Of a stretch of 64,000 nt of DNA, positions 11,198-24,854 are shown in pieces; position 1 is the stretch's first letter, and the number at the start of each line of letters is the position of its first letter. The notes under the pieces were generated by a model. That model did not search any database and was not told the DNA's origin. It was given only the letters and a program-made list of their open reading frames with translations. The translations under genes were made by a program, and so were the position numbers. The stretch is from Camellia lanceoleosa (Eukaryota > Streptophyta > Magnoliopsida > Ericales > Theaceae): positions 43,904,190 through 43,968,189 of the forward strand of contig CM045761.1 of NCBI GenBank assembly GCA_025200525.1. The letters are read 5' to 3'.

Positions 11198-13404
11198 TGT
11201 AACAACCCTCACTCCATTCTAGTCACGCTTGCATGTATTACTTGATCTTGCCCCGATATGTTGCATTTGCATTCCTTGACTTGTCTTGCATAAGTGTTAC
11301 TCGGATGCTATGTTCCTTGTTTGGTGTGTGTTTGAGCCGAGGTCATCTTGAGCCTAGGTCGCTCCTTTGGTACTCTTACACCTAGAACCATCTTGGGATT
11401 CCTTTGGTTGACCTCCACTCGCACCTTGACATATTGGCCGAGATGTCATTATCTAGGCCGAGGTGTTCATCACCAAGGCCGAGATGTGTATTATCTAGGC
11501 CGAAATGTTACCCTTGAACCCAAGTGATCTTGTTCCTGGACAGGTATGACCTAGACCGAGGTGTGGCACATCTAGGCCGAGGTGTGGCATAGCTAGGCCA
11601 AGTGTTGTCCTTTCTAGCCGAGATCATTGAGACCTTTGCTTGCCGAAGACTTGTTATTAGCCGATGTCACTACTTGCCGGAGTGCCTTGCCGCCTAGCTT
11701 GTCGAACACACTTTGTCATAGTCTTGTCTTGTCAATCAATCACCTTTTTGAGGTAACCCAATCCGGTAGCGCCACGTGTCCGAGCTGAGGGTTAAGTCAG
11801 TCGACAGACCTAGGAACATATCATTTTGTATCAAATCTTGCCTTGTAGAGAGAGAAGCTCTAGGAGAAGAGTTCTTGAGAAAGTAGTAGAGTTCCAAGCT
11901 TGATCTTCGAGGTTTGAACCGTTAGATTCGAGTTTTGAGGTTAGAATCTTAACCCACTCTTGTTGTTCTGATCGATCATCCAGCTGCATTGCACGATCGA
12001 ATCTGTTCTACATGCCATGCATTGATTTAAAGTTGGTTTAGAAAGAGAAAGTAGTGTTCATGTGTTTTTGATGAAAAGTCTTGTTTTGATCCGAAAGTTT
12101 GTAACAAGAACCATGTTTTTGTGTTTGTTTTCACATGACCTTCAAGTATAGGTATCCAGGTCCATGTTTTCGAACTCATAACGTGAAAATCCCATATTTT
12201 GAAATAACAAGTTGTGATTGAGCATTCGTGTTTTTCATGTTCTTCATGTTCTTTAGCAGAGGGAAACACAGATTTTCCCGACTTCATATCCTTGAATGTG
12301 GCCCTCGGGACCACACCTCGGCGAGGAGGTGTGGAACCTCAGCCTAGACTGGTTGGTGCCCAGCATGTTTTCCCGAGATGAGAAACAGTGTTTCATTTTA
12401 ATTTGACTTAGTTTTGAAGAATGCCGAGATCATCTGTATGCATGTGAAACTTGTTTGAAAGTGTATTCAACAGACTTTGCCATGTGTTTGTAGGACTTGG
12501 ACTTGCCTTGACCCCGACGTTTGAAGAATTATGTGAGTGGTATTTTTAATAAAGCTATGTTACGATGTTTTGATAAAAGTCTTGTTTTGCTTTGTTTTGG
12601 AAAGTATTTGTAAGCATGAATGATTATTCCTATTTTGTATATCAAGTATTATACCTTGTTTTGATGACATTCTTGAAAGTCCGTACGTGCTAGGGGACTA
12701 TAAGCATTTGTAGCACAAAGTTTGGAAGTCCGTACGTGCTAGGGGACTATAAGCATTTGTAGCACAAGTCCTTAGTGTCCGGGGACTATAATGCAACGAC
12801 ACCATTGTTTGAGATATCTCCCTTGTCTTGTCTTGCCTTGCCACTGACGGTTTTACCGCATGGGTTTGTTTGTCCGGAATGTCATCCCTTGTATTACATT
12901 GATGTTAGTAAGCATCCCTTGAAGCTTTAGAGGATTTGATAGATGAACTTGATTCATCCCATGTATTGTTTTGTTAAAAGATCTCGGATATCATTCATGT
13001 AAACCCTTTATTTCTTATACCATTCACTGAGTATCCAAGCTCACCCTCTCTATATATATGTAGGTGATGAGCAGGACGGCGGCGACGCCTAGATGTGTTT
13101 TGCCGATGTGTTTTGCAAACATCTTGAAGATTATGCTTCTTGGCTTGTAGTTAATTTCTTTTGTATATGTCGGCTTGAGAAGCCTTTTGGTCAGGATGTA
13201 TTTTTGCACTTCATTATATTTGTATTCAAGTTGTAAAGCTATGTAAAGATGTATGCCATTCCATTTGACTTATGCACTGCTCTTATGGACTACCTAGCTT
13301 TTAATTTATTGCTTTCGCATTTGTAAGCCCCATATGTGTACTCTGTTGTGTGTGAATTTTGAAAGTTGGCCTTCGGTAATCTCGGATTACTGGCCATCAC
13401 GACA
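11198..13404 (+). mobile_element. LTR related to family B, right end uncertain
   Basis: It starts TGTAACAACCC exactly where the TGG tract stops. Near its right end it has TATATATATG-TAGGTGATGAG and then GGCCTTCGGTAATCTCGG-ATTACTGGCCATCACGACA, the same layout as 780-1221. The interval 11430-11600 has degenerate repeats of GCCGAGGTGT. A right boundary at CA 13404 is chosen by analogy; no copy of the left flank AAGTG follows it. A 25-bp echo of GGATTACTGGCCATCACG just beyond shows a small duplication at the edge. No coding content is visible. Confidence 0.45.
12677..12767. repeat. Direct repeat, about 42 bp, two copies
   Basis: AGTCCGTACGTGCTAGGGGA and the following ACTATAAGCATTTGTAGCAC occur at about 12678 and again 49 bp later, separated by a few bases. 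The copies appear identical over about 40 bp, so the duplication is recent. It lies within the B-related LTR. Confidence 0.85.
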
Positions 13405-15394
13405 CCGTCTGGATTACTGGCCATCACGGTATCGTATGAACTCAGATCTCTGATTTTTCATTGTTTTGAGTTCATTGTTTTGGATTTGGTGGATGTATCT
13501 CACGTCTCTCTCACACACACACACATCAAGCTATTAATGTTTCTTTCAAATCTACTCAATCCTCTTTAAATTTGTTTTCGTTTACATTTCTTCTTCCCAA
13601 TTATAAGTCTAGGTTGTGCTGCTGCTTTATTTTTATCTGGATTCATAATTGATACCAATCATTTGAGTTAAGTTGGAGTTCCAGATTTCAGTAGGTGTTA
13701 CTTTTGGATTGGCATGTGTTCGTATGTGACTCTAAATTGTTCAAAATGCAAGGCTAGCTGAAACCTTCTTTTTTGCAGTTTGACTTGTATTTGGAGAATA
13801 AATGTAACATAGAACTGATGTGAGATGTAGAATGTATTTCAGAGATTAGAGAATTACTAGTAACAGTTTGAAATAATGCAGAAAAAGTAGTCAGAGGTTG
13901 TTCTCCATATTTGTCTTGCCTGGTGTGTATGATAACCATGTATAAACTTCTTTATGGCTCACATAGAACCACCACTGTAAAAATCTCTTATGTAGAAAAG
14001 AATTGACAGAGGTGGTACAGAAAAAAAGAATATCAATCTCCACATTACAAGTTCTGCAAGAACTTGTGCAATGCACATGTTTACTTGGCATGGCATTCAT
14101 TCATGCAAGTCATGATTACTCTTAATAGATTGCACTTCTGAAGAAAAGTAGCTCTTTATATGTGTCAGTTTAGTTGTATTTACTAGAGTTTGTGAATATT
14201 ACACAATGCCACCAGCCCGCGTGGAGCACTTTACATCATGCAGTTTATATTGACATTTCTTCTGAATGAACTGGTGGTAATATGATTACAAAGCACTTGT
14301 GAAACAAGCCGGAGTTCAAAACTGGCCTTTCTCACACCAACATAATGGTTTATTTAATTTTTGTTGCTGTTGCTGTTGTTGTTGTTGGGGTTGTCTTGCA
14401 ATTTAAATAAGTGGGTCATGTTGGTTTTGGGTTTGTCCCTTTGATGGTTTACCTGCGTAATTTACAGTTCGGTTGAGCAATTACAGAATAAAACATGCTA
14501 ACCTTAGCTAGTACTATGATACTAAAGAAGTGGGAAAATGAAATCCTAATAATGAGGTCGGTTTAAGATAGGCTGACCCAAAAGCTGCTTAGTCCAGGAA
14601 AGGATAGCTAAATAACATTCAAGGGCCCTCCAACGGTTAAGTTAGATATGCTTGAGGAAGAAGATAATCGGAGAGTAAGAGTTTGTACGAGATAACGTAC
14701 AGAAAACATGACATAGTCCTGGTCAGGTCGGCTTTCCTAGACACACTGCACAGAATTGTTTCCCAACCAGGTCAGCCTCTTGATTACGTGAGTGTGAGTG
14801 CTTGCGAGCCCAACGGATCTGACTGGGCTGACCTCGCTGCAAAGACATGGTCTGACCCCTCAAAGCCTATGCCTGGGCCATCTTGGGCCTTTAACAGGGT
14901 CCATTAAGTCTACCTCTTATCTGCATACATCAAAAGTTATGCTAAATCCAACCCCACCTCAGTTATACAACTCCTGTAGTTGTCCCATGAAGGCTAACAT
15001 AGTGTAGGTTCCTTTTCTTTTTTGTTTTTTGATACATATAATGACCCTTGGGAGAAAGATTTTAGATAAGAAGCAATAGTACCATATATTAGAGAAAAGG
15101 AAAAAGATTTGAATTTTCTCCTTTTTCCTTAATCATTGATCTTTAGCACCCATACTTCCTCCTTATGAGTGGTGGGACCTATTTAGATGACTCAATGCAA
15201 TTCTAAAATTGCATAACTCAGATAAACGAAAACCATGGAAGCATTTCATGTTTGAACTTAGAATCCTTATTCTTCTTGAATAATTAACTACTTAAGAGCA
15301 ACTACAAGAAGTCAATGAAACACATATAAATTTGGCCCAAGGAACCAAATACAGATGCAATTTTGAATCTAGAGGCCTTGTGTGAAAAATCACT
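13405..15394. other. No recognisable gene
   Basis: This stretch holds only short ORFs without family features, a small CA microsatellite at about 13512-13525, and a GTT/GCT-rich run at about 14360-14390. The part near 14560-14900 is less AT-rich and may be an old retroelement piece, but nothing in it matches other sequence in the window. It could include intron sequence of a lost host gene. Nothing more can be supported. Confidence 0.5.
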
Positions 15395-16396
15395 CACTAG
15401 AAAATCAAATAAAAGAATAACAAATGGCGTGGTTTAAGATTTTGAAAGCTGATTAACAGTAATTGTGATATTTTCTTATGTTTGTGCATATACAATTTAT
15501 AATAGATCACAATAGGATGACATAACAGTATTCAACACTATTGATTGATGCCAAGCATGTGTGGGTGTTCATGACACAACAAAAATGGTTTTATAGAAAT
15601 GAAATAGAACACTACTAAGATATATTGGTATGTGTGGGTGTTCATGTAGTAGTGAGAACTTGTTGCATACTTGTGATAATCTGGTTGTTCTTGTAGAATC
15701 TTCATTAGAGATACCTAGTAATTTTTTATGAATCTCTATATCATAATCTATCAAGAGCATTGTAAAAACTTTTAGTTTCTTCAGTAATATGCTTCATGCT
15801 AGAAATGCTTCTATATGCTTGATAGTTTTGATTCAGGTTGCACCATCGGGATGCAATAATCATGACAGTTGTTAATTTAGAAAGTAATTATCCATGCATA
15901 CATAAATAGCCTTGGACCCATCCAAGAATCTTCATTAGAGATACCTAGTCATCTTTGATGAAGCTCTTCTTGGATTGTCTAATTGGGACAGCTCAGGAGC
16001 ACAAGTCTATGTTGTAATTAGTAGTTCTACCACTTAAATGTAGTCCATCTCGTAGAGATTTTGTGTAGTAGCTTCTTATGTTCTCTGAGTGCATACTAGA
16101 CAAGGTGTAGCAGTACACCTAGTCTATATCGTGTACTTGGAGAATCATGGGGAGATGCTGTCGAAATTTCGTTAGAGATAGATAGAGCGGTATGAGCTAC
16201 TTTTTATAATATAGACTATGCATTCCTGAATGGAAAAGTAGGATGAACCAACCTATTAAAGAAGAGTTAGCGGTAAATGGTGTCATGTCGCATGCATTGT
16301 AATGTACTTAATTGAGGTTAAGAATAATTAAAATGAAATGATAATTTTGAACCTTGTTGATTTGGCAGTGACATTTGTAGTGTAAGACGAAGTCAG

Positions 16397-19300
16397 ATGG
16401 ATAAAAGTTGGATAAATTAGCCTAGGTTGCATCCAGAATATATAAAAAGGGTTAAGGAATTTGTTAAACTTGCATGCCAAAATAATCCTCTATCAAATGA
16501 AGTCACATGTCCATGTAAATGGTGCCGGAATGTCAAACTAGTAAAGAAAGACCTTTTGGGGGAACATTTAATGGTCAATGGGTTTCTTCCAAGCTACACC
16601 AGATGGATTTTTCACGGGGAAGATTTACCGACGTCTGTGCCATTGAATGAGAATGTCAGTGATTCAAATGATGGCGATGAAGTCAATGAAATGATATAGG
16701 AGGGGTTCGGACTTCCTCTACCAAGCTTGGTTCATCTTGCTAGTAATGAGACATGAAGTTCTAATATCGAACTAGGCCCGGATAAGAAAACTGAAAGATT
16801 TTTTAGTTTATTGAAGGAGGCCGAAAGAGAGTTGTATCCAAAGTGTCACAAGTTTTCAACGCTATCATTTGTTGTTCGATTATTGCATATCAAGTGCCTT
16901 AGTGGATGGAGCGACAAGTCTTTCACGATGTTGCTTAAACTTTTGAAGGATACATTCCCAAAAGGTAAAACTTTGCCAAAGTCATTCTATGCAACGAGGG
17001 CACTCCTTAGGGAATTGGGCCTCGATTATCACAAGGTACATGCATGCCCAAGAGATTGCTCACTGTATTGGAAGGAGACAGCTAGTAGGGATGATTGCAT
17101 AGTGTGTCAGACGCCTAGATACAAACAGTTTGAGGGTGAGAAGAATGATTATAAAAAGAAGCAACAAAGAATTCCCCAGAAGATTGTGAGATACTTTCCT
17201 TTGATTCCAAGGCTTCAAAGATTGTTCATGTCATCCAAAACTGCTTCATTAATGAGATGGCATGCAGAGGGCCGAATTGATGATGGCAAAATGAGACATC
17301 CTGCTGACTCTCCTGTCTGGAAAAAATTTGATACTTTGTATCCCAAGTTTGCGAGTGAGCCTCGCAATGTCAGAATAGGTTTAGCAGCGGATGGATTTAA
17401 TCCATTCAAGGCAATGAATGTTGTTCACAGCAGTTGGCCAGTTATTATGATGCCTTATAATTTGCCACCGTGGTTGTGCATGAAACAACCTCATACGATA
17501 ATGATATTGCTCATTGATGGTCCTTTTTCACCTGGCAATAACATTGATGTCTACTTGTGCTTGTTAGTGGATGAACTGATTGAATTATGGGAAAATGGTG
17601 TTCAAATGTACAATGTAGAAACTAATCAAATGTTCCAATTGCACGCGGTCTTACTGTGGACAATAAATGATTTTCCTACATATGCAAATTTGTCTAGATA
17701 GAGCATGAAAGGTGCTTTAGCTTGTCCTTGTTGTAACATACATACTCGACATCGGTATTTGAAGAATGGAAGGAAAATTTGTTACATGGGGCATCGCCGC
17801 TGGTTGAATACGAGTCACAAATTTTGAAAAGATGGTGCGTCTTTTAATGGAACTTTTGAATTTGGACCATGTCCAACTCGGTTATCAGAGGCTAATGTGT
17901 TACGACAGCTAGGGCCTAAGCATCAACCAACTAACAGACAAAAAAGAACTAGGAAAGGAAAGGAAAGGAAAAAAAGGACAACGAGAAGGATTATAATTGG
18001 AGGAAAAGGAGTATTTTCTTTGAGCTTCCATATTGGGAGCATAATTTGATTCGCCACAATCTTGATGTAATGCACATTGAGAAGAACGTGTGTGATAATG
18101 TATTTTGGACGATATTAAATGTTGATGGGAAAGGAAATGATAATTTAAATGCTCGTCTAGACTTGCAAGATATGGGAATTCGAAAGGCATTACATCCTAA
18201 AAAATGGGTATTATTTGCCGCCTGCATGTTTTACTATGAACAATAGAAAAAGAGGTTTGTTTTGTACACTCCTGAAGAATATCAAAGTTCCAGATGGGTA
18301 TGCATCCAATATTTCTCGTCATGTTAACCTCAAACAACATAGCATATCTGGACTGAAAAGTCACGACAACCATATATTGATGCAATAAATACTTCCAATA
18401 GCAGTGAGAAATTTGTTACCGAAAAAAGTTGTTGAACCATTGATTGAGTTAAGCAATTTCTTCAGGCAGTTGTGCTCCAAAACTCTAGAGCCAGATGGGT
18501 TAGATCGTCTTCAATCCCAAATTGCTCTTACACTTTGTCATCTTAAGAGAATTTTTCCTCCATCCTTTTTCGATATAATGGAGCATTTGCTTATTCACCT
18601 AGCAGAGGAGGCCAAGATTGCTGGTCCAGTGCAATATCGCTGGATGTACTTTATAGAAAGGTGTGCGATTCTACTCCAATTTACAGTTGTAGTCATTTGT
18701 TTGTTTATAATTGAAAGTCATGTGTGCATTTGTTTATTTATAGGTATCTTATGACATTTAAGTCATATATGCGTAATCGAAGTCATCCAGAAGATTCAAT
18801 TACAGTGGGATACTTAGTTGCAGAGTGTATGACCTTTTGCTCAAGGTACTTGGATGATGTCGAGTCAAAATTGAATCGACCAATAAAGAATTACGATATT
18901 AGCGACAATCCTGGGATATTACTGGGTCATGCTTTAGGAAAAGGAAAGGGGTTTGCGCTTGATAACACATCATGGATACAAGCTCATCGGTATGTGTTAT
19001 TTAACACTGCTACGGTTGTCCCATATCGAGAGTACGATACAATCTTTGTTCCAAAATTTTATTGATACCATTAATAAGTATCTTGCATTTTATAAGTACT
19101 TTAAATGTATAGGGAGCATCGTGATTTTATTAAGCGGTCACATCGTCGTCTCAAAGATTTTGATGTGGATTACTGTCACAATGATGAGTTTCCCAGATGG
19201 TTTAATTCTCATGTAAGTACTAATAACTTACATGTTTCTAATTTTCAATTCTCATGTTTTCAATTTTTAATTCTCTGTTAGTTGATGTTTAATTTTGTTG

Positions 19301-20041
19301 ACTTTGTAAAAATAGGTTGAAGAGCTTCTAGCTATTGAAAATGCTGTGTTGTCAGATGAGATTAAAACTTTGGCATTGGGACCTAGTAAAAAGGCCATGA
19401 GATTCAGTGGGTATATAATTAATGGTACTAGGTATCATAAGAGGAGTCATGAGTGGAGAAGAAAAACTCAAAATAGTGGAGTTATGGTGAAAGCAAAGAC
19501 TTGTAGCTATGCAAGTACCAGAGATATGAATCCTGTGGAAGGTGAAGTAGCATACTATGTATATGTGACAGATATTATTGAATTGTATTACTCATACGAC
19601 CGTAGATATGTGCTATTCATATGCGACTGGATTGACAACAACAAAGAACTGAAGCAGGATGGGTTTGGTTTCACACTTGTTAATTTCAATCATTTGTTAT
19701 ATACAAAGAAACGAAATAGCGATGAGCCATTCATCATAGCATCTCTGGCACAACAAATTTTCTATGTTAATGATCCCGTTGAAGTTGATTGGGATGCTGT
19801 AGTCAAGACGAAACCTAGAGACTTGTATGAGATGTGTGGAGAACAACCAATTAATGATGGAGAACATCACAATGAAGTGGAAGGATTTGGTGACCAAGAG
19901 TTAGATGCAACTTCGTTTGCTTGTGAAGAGGACATAAATTGGGTTAGGCAAGGTGAAATTGGAACAACTATTGATGAAACTATTGGACCTCTTGGGATAT
20001 CGACACAGACACAATTTGAAGATGATGAAGAAATGATATGA
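16397..20041 (+). pseudogene. CACTA TNP2-like transposase (broken)
   Basis: The domain order is complete. A transposase-associated N-terminal domain starts MDKSWIN at 16397, hits a TAG after seven codons, and continues as RLHPEYIKRVKEFV with a CPCKWC zinc-like motif. A Transposase_21/TNP2 core follows (16811-18240), with RIGLAADGFNPF, PGNNIDVYL and LDVMHIEKNVCDN. A DUF4218-type region (18404-19031) ends in QAHRYVLFNT, and a DUF4216-type C-terminus (19346-20041) ends in a normal stop. Three introns can be placed by frame-perfect splice sites: 18661-18743, 19032-19112 and 19213-19315. Breaks are the TAG near 16418, a TAG at 17699, frameshifts near 17995 and 18203, and a TAA near 18385. In CACTA elements this protein cuts the terminal repeats; this copy cannot make it. 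Confidence 0.9.
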
Positions 20042-20392
20042 TATTATAATTTTGTTTCATATTCATTGTTACATTTGTGCTTTTAACATGGATATTCATG
20101 TTAATGAAACATTTGCTTTTAAAATGCGTCATTTGTTTGTTTTTCAACATGATTGTCCTTAAGACAACCTTTTATGTCCTTGAGAAGGATCATATATGTG
20201 TATATTAAGATTGTGTTTAAAATTTAAATTTGTAGAGAAATTTTTTAATATTTTGGAAAGTCTTAATGTAGTAGATTCTTTTGTGCCAAAAATTCTGTTG
20301 TTTTTGTATTCACTATTGTATCTATTGTACTTTATATTCATTGCTAACCCATAAAATTCTACACGCATGCTTGTGGTCTTCTATAAACTAGC

Positions 20393-21616
20393 ATGACAGA
20401 TCGACGATGCTCTAGGCAAAGGCAACATTCAGCCTCTGCAAATTCTGAGAGTTCTTATAGTGGGAGTGCAGATGAGAGTTCTTATAGTGGGAGTTCAGAT
20501 GAGAGTTCAAAGGAGAGTACACGCATCATACCTGATCTACCCATGTCATGGTATCCTCTAGGTAGCTTGCCCAGTACATCATTAAGTATTGGTTCAACAC
20601 ATGACACTACTGCTGGTATGAATTATTTTATTCAATTGAATTACTCCATTAGATTTCTCTGTTGATGTTCTTTTTTCTTTTGATGTTTTACATTTATTTT
20701 TTTTAAACTAAGTGACACTACTCCATTTGCTCCATTGACTACTCAATTTTTGTTATGAAATAGTTGTAGAACACATTTGTGATTTTATTGCCTTGCTCTT
20801 GATCCCTCCATTCTTGTATTAGTTTCCTAGAAAAATTTATTGAAGGTTATTATGGCTCTCTGAAGAACATGAAGTTTTTCTTTGTGAATAAGTATGATGA
20901 AAAACTCTTATTTAAGACCTCCAATACACCTTTACTGACGTGGACAGACCCACTTGAATGTCACCCTCTCGCGATGACAATGAATAATTTATCGATGATG
21001 TAATGTTTTGTTGACAATTACATTAATTTCTTTAACAGTTTTGTGATTGGAACCAAGTATCTTATCAATTGTTATCATTCTTTCTAGTATCTTCTAACTT
21101 GATATTGATATTTGGATGAGTAGGTCATAGTTCGAGAGGCCCAACAGTCATGCATGGTAGTGATTGGAACCCAAGTGGTGGCATTTTACATATTGTACCT
21201 AATGAGTTGAACCAAGTGGTTGACGGGTATACGCCCTTGGCTTCTCGTTTGGGTGTTTTAATTCGAGATGGGAACCTTATGCCCCTCACTTATAGAACTT
21301 GGAGCCATGTACCGAAAGAAAACAAAGAGAGAATTTGGAGAGAAGTAAAGGTAAAAGAATTATTTCATTTTACATATCAATTTTAATCTTAATTTGTTAT
21401 TGTTTATTTTATTTGTTTCATATTTTATAGTTGCCAGTTTGTTTTGGTTACATTAGATTATGGATCCCACTGTTTAATGTTTTATAAGAATTGGTAAAAA
21501 TATGTATTTTTGGTGACATGGATTTTCTTCTTGTGATCTTCCAGCTTAGGTTCCATAGCACATTATATGCACTATCAGATTACCATGATGTACAATGTCA
21601 ACATCCACATCCACGA

Positions 21617-21668
<52 letters not shown>

Positions 21669-24213
21669 ATCTTTAAGATTCTTGATTTAGAGGCCTCTTT
21701 AATTTTATGAATAACCACTGCGTATTGGGAGTGGTTAACATGAAATATGTGTATAATGTGTGAAAAATGTATAGAAATATATAAAAGTGTATGAGACTGT
21801 TGAAATATGTATTGAATTTTGAGACTGTTGAAATGTGTATTGAATTTTTACCTTCTAATGCTGAAGTGGGCAGTCCTTGGCAGGACTCTTCTTTAACTTC
21901 TAATGTTGGTCAATTGTGATGCGGTATGGCTTCGAATGTTTAGGGCTTGACTTTTGCTGGTGTTTTTTAACTTCACTAATATTTGTGATTTGTGTGTTTT
22001 GGGGTTTATTTTGTAGGGATGGGTTCAAAGGGACCTTGAAAAGGTTTCCATTTTAAAATAAGAGTATCTAAATCTATTCTTGTTTCCATAAAGAATAATT
22101 ATCTTTGAAAGTTGCTTGACTTCTGCAGTAAATCATCATCGTTGGGTCATAGGAACGGCTAATATTATCTTGATTTGTGAAATTAGCTACTGCTGTAGGC
22201 TTGCTGCTGTGTGTATACTACTGCATGTATGTTGTTGCTGTTGTGTGTATACAATAGTCACAAAGTTTCCAATTATTTGCAGATCAATACAGATGCTGAC
22301 GAGTCAATAAAGAAATTTGTTTTGGCATATGTTGGAAAAAAATAGAGAGAGTAGAAGGATAGAGTTAAACAAATGGGGTATACGCCATTCGACAACGATG
22401 CTGATAGGTTAACTCACCGACCCGAAAGAGTACATGAGCATCAATGGCGAAGCTTAGTCTATTATTGGGGCACTCGGAAGGCACATGTATCATTTAAATT
22501 GTTTATTGAACTCTATCGTAATCTCATAAGATGAGTTTGTTAATTAATAAATTATCTTGTGTTTGTGTTCATATGTAACAGAAAAAAAAGTACAAAAAAC
22601 AAAGAAATTCGGAAGAAGAAGACATTAAATCACATAACTGGCAGAAAACCATTCTCAGTTGTTCGAGTAGAGGTATATAGTTTCTTTATATTTCAAATTG
22701 AAATTGTATATTTTGATTTTGTTACTTAATTTTAAGTGTAATTGTAGGAAACTAATAAGAAGAATGGAGTTCCTGCAACTCGTTTAGAGGTGTGGATGGC
22801 TGGGTACTCAAAGGATAACAAACCAAGTAATGATAAAGTTGCTGAGGTCATGGTATGTAGGACCATAATTATATACTTTGCATGTATGGAATGTATTAGA
22901 TACTTGTCTCATATTTGTTTCTTTATTTATTTTTTAAAGAAAGGTTATGAAATTACTGGGGAAAAAGGAGAAACAATAATTGAGATAACCTTCTACCACC
23001 ATTTACCTACAAACACCAAACAAGCTTACATGCAGCTCACTTGCAGCTCACAGATTATAATTTATAATAATGCATTTTGCAGAACATTGACAGCTATGAT
23101 TAGTTTGAGAAATCATTTCAAGTGCTCACTTTAGAGACTAAGTGGAGCACTGGCTTCAAGATGTTTATGATATCAACCCAAGTAATTTTGAACTCTTATT
23201 GTCAATAAGTCATAAATCTACTACTAACATATATATAAGGTACTCAGTAATTATTTTTAATTAGTGTGCCTGACCTAGAGGTAGAAACTTCTCAGGAGCC
23301 TTTGCACCTAATGAAAGTGTGATCATTCTAGTGTTTCTTCAGAGATTAATTTAATTTTTACCACATAATATGTTACATCAAATTACTCAATTGACTTAAG
23401 ATATTTCTTTTCCCTTCCAATTTGACTCCAACTCCAATTTAGTCTTGTTCCCTTTGCTATTCTAAGGCCATTGTATAACTTTAACACAGGATCTTTCATT
23501 CAATTTTTTCACATGATCGAATTTAGTGAAAGCTTCTTGTTTGATTCCATTTACCTTTTTTTTGCTGCCAAATCTACAAGTCAAGGACTGTATTTTTATG
23601 AATTCTGAATCTGAGCATATGAAGTGGAAGTGTCATTGAAACAATTTTGAATTTGGATTGATGATGTTATTGAATTCATATGGCCCAATGGAAGTAGGTT
23701 ACATTTAATGGCACTAGTTATGAACAATTTTATTGGTAGCTAATTACTAATTAACAATTGTAGACACAAATGAAGGACCTTGGGACGCAATCCAATGCTA
23801 CAAATGAAGAAATTATCACATAGGTTCTAGGGCCTGAGCGACCTGGTCGTGTTCGAACATATGGATTGGGTCCTTCCCTGACAGATGTCTTTGGAGGCGA
23901 ATATAGGCAATCGCAAGAACAAACTCGTATCATCCAAACGCAAGTCCAAGAGTAACTTAACCAATATAAAGCACAAATGGAGATGCAAATGAAGGAAATG
24001 ATGGATCCTATGCTTAATCAAGAAAAAGTACAAATGGAGATGCAAAGCACAATCCAAGCTTAACAAGCACAAATAGAGCAATTGGAGTCTCAACAGGCCA
24101 TGGGTGGGCCTGTTGCACCAGCTGCTACACATGTGCATTCACAACAACAATCCCATGCATACACCTCATCGTTTAATTGTCATCGTTCGTCCGAGGAAGT
24201 GAGTAATAGTTAA
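20393..24213 (+). pseudogene. CACTA TNPA / Transposase_24-like gene (broken)
   Basis: Exons inferred from frame-consistent splice sites are 20393-20615 (Ser-rich start with a duplicated ESSYSGS unit), 21124-21350 (SSRGPTVM, then LASRLGVLIRDG and TYRTWSHVPKENK), 22283-22486 (ending RSLVYYWGTRKAH), about 22582-22672 (HITGRKPFSVVR), 22748-22852 (TRLEVWMAGYSKD) and 23764-24213 (VLGPERPGRVRTYGLGPS, then a Gln/Met-rich coiled coil). These blocks are typical of Pfam Transposase_24, the accessory DNA-binding gene downstream of TNP2. Stops: two TAG codons near 22340, a TAG near 23821, others in the last exon, and a one-base slip in the A-run at 22582. The 900-bp gap before the last exon may hide an exon that was not recognised. 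Confidence 0.8.
21618..21668. repeat. (CT)n microsatellite
   Basis: About 50 bp of nearly pure CT dinucleotide lie in the first long intron of the TNPA-like gene. It is interrupted only near its right end (CTTTCTCTCTATC). Confidence 0.95.
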
Positions 24214-24854
24214 TTATGAAATTTTCATATGACATTTTATTCATGTTATTTGTTCTTATCAAATGCTGGTTCACATATCAAAGAAAGAAAAGAAGAATAA
24301 GAAGAAGAAGAAGTAGATATGACAAACTCAGGTTCATTCTAAACCATTATAGTTGGATTTGCTTCCTCCTTCTCACTTATTTGTTGATTGGCTTCAGGTT
24401 CAGTCTAGTTAGTTGAGTTCTATGATGTGCATGGTCATAAACATTTTGAGTCTTTGTTGTGTACTTAATGTTATTAAGAAATGCATTAGAAAATGCTAAT
24501 TTGTGAGGGTCAGGAAATTAAGAGGAGAGATTTAGAATGTAGGAAGTCCGTGGACATTAAATGGATTTTGTTTTTTCTTAGTGATTTAAAATTGATAGTC
24601 TTAGAATTTTAATTTAAAAATCAAAGGGAAGGTAATCTCACCAAAATCATCATTTTAGTGATTTCTGTCTTTCCTTGTACCTCAAAAAAGGGAGATGTAG
24701 AGAAAAGAAACTACAAAAGTTAGCTGCAAATTCATGCACCTCATTCCTACAGTTGCAGCTACTCACATGAACATAATGATGTGATTTTTTGTAAAATGAT
24801 AGCAGGTTAGAAATTGACAGACTCTATTCTAATTAGTATTTTAAATTGTTTCAG

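Larger units (their letters stand above)
15395..24583 (+). mobile_element. CACTA (En/Spm) DNA transposon, degenerate
   Basis: The two coding blocks inside are diagnostic: a TNP2-type transposase and then a TNPA/Transposase_24-type gene, both on the plus strand in the order usual for plant CACTA elements. Possible termini are CACTAGAAAATC at 15395 and its degraded mirror TTTTTTCTTAGTG ending at 24583 (reverse complement CACTAAGAAAAAA). The flanking 3-bp sites are ACT and ATT, so the target duplication is imperfect and the ends are tentative. A near-repeat of GAATCTTCATTAGAGATACC (15697 and 15925) lies in the 5' non-coding part. Many stop codons make it non-autonomous now. Confidence 0.6.

Noticed and set aside
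14683..15007. Two overlapping ORFs near 14.7-15.0 kb
   Set aside because: They are short and overlap in two frames, with no recognisable motif; chance ORFs are likely in this less AT-rich patch.
17909..18385. Minus-strand ORFs of 60-93 codons opposite the CACTA transposase
   Set aside because: The plus strand carries clear TNP2 motifs in this interval; the antisense frames are shadows.
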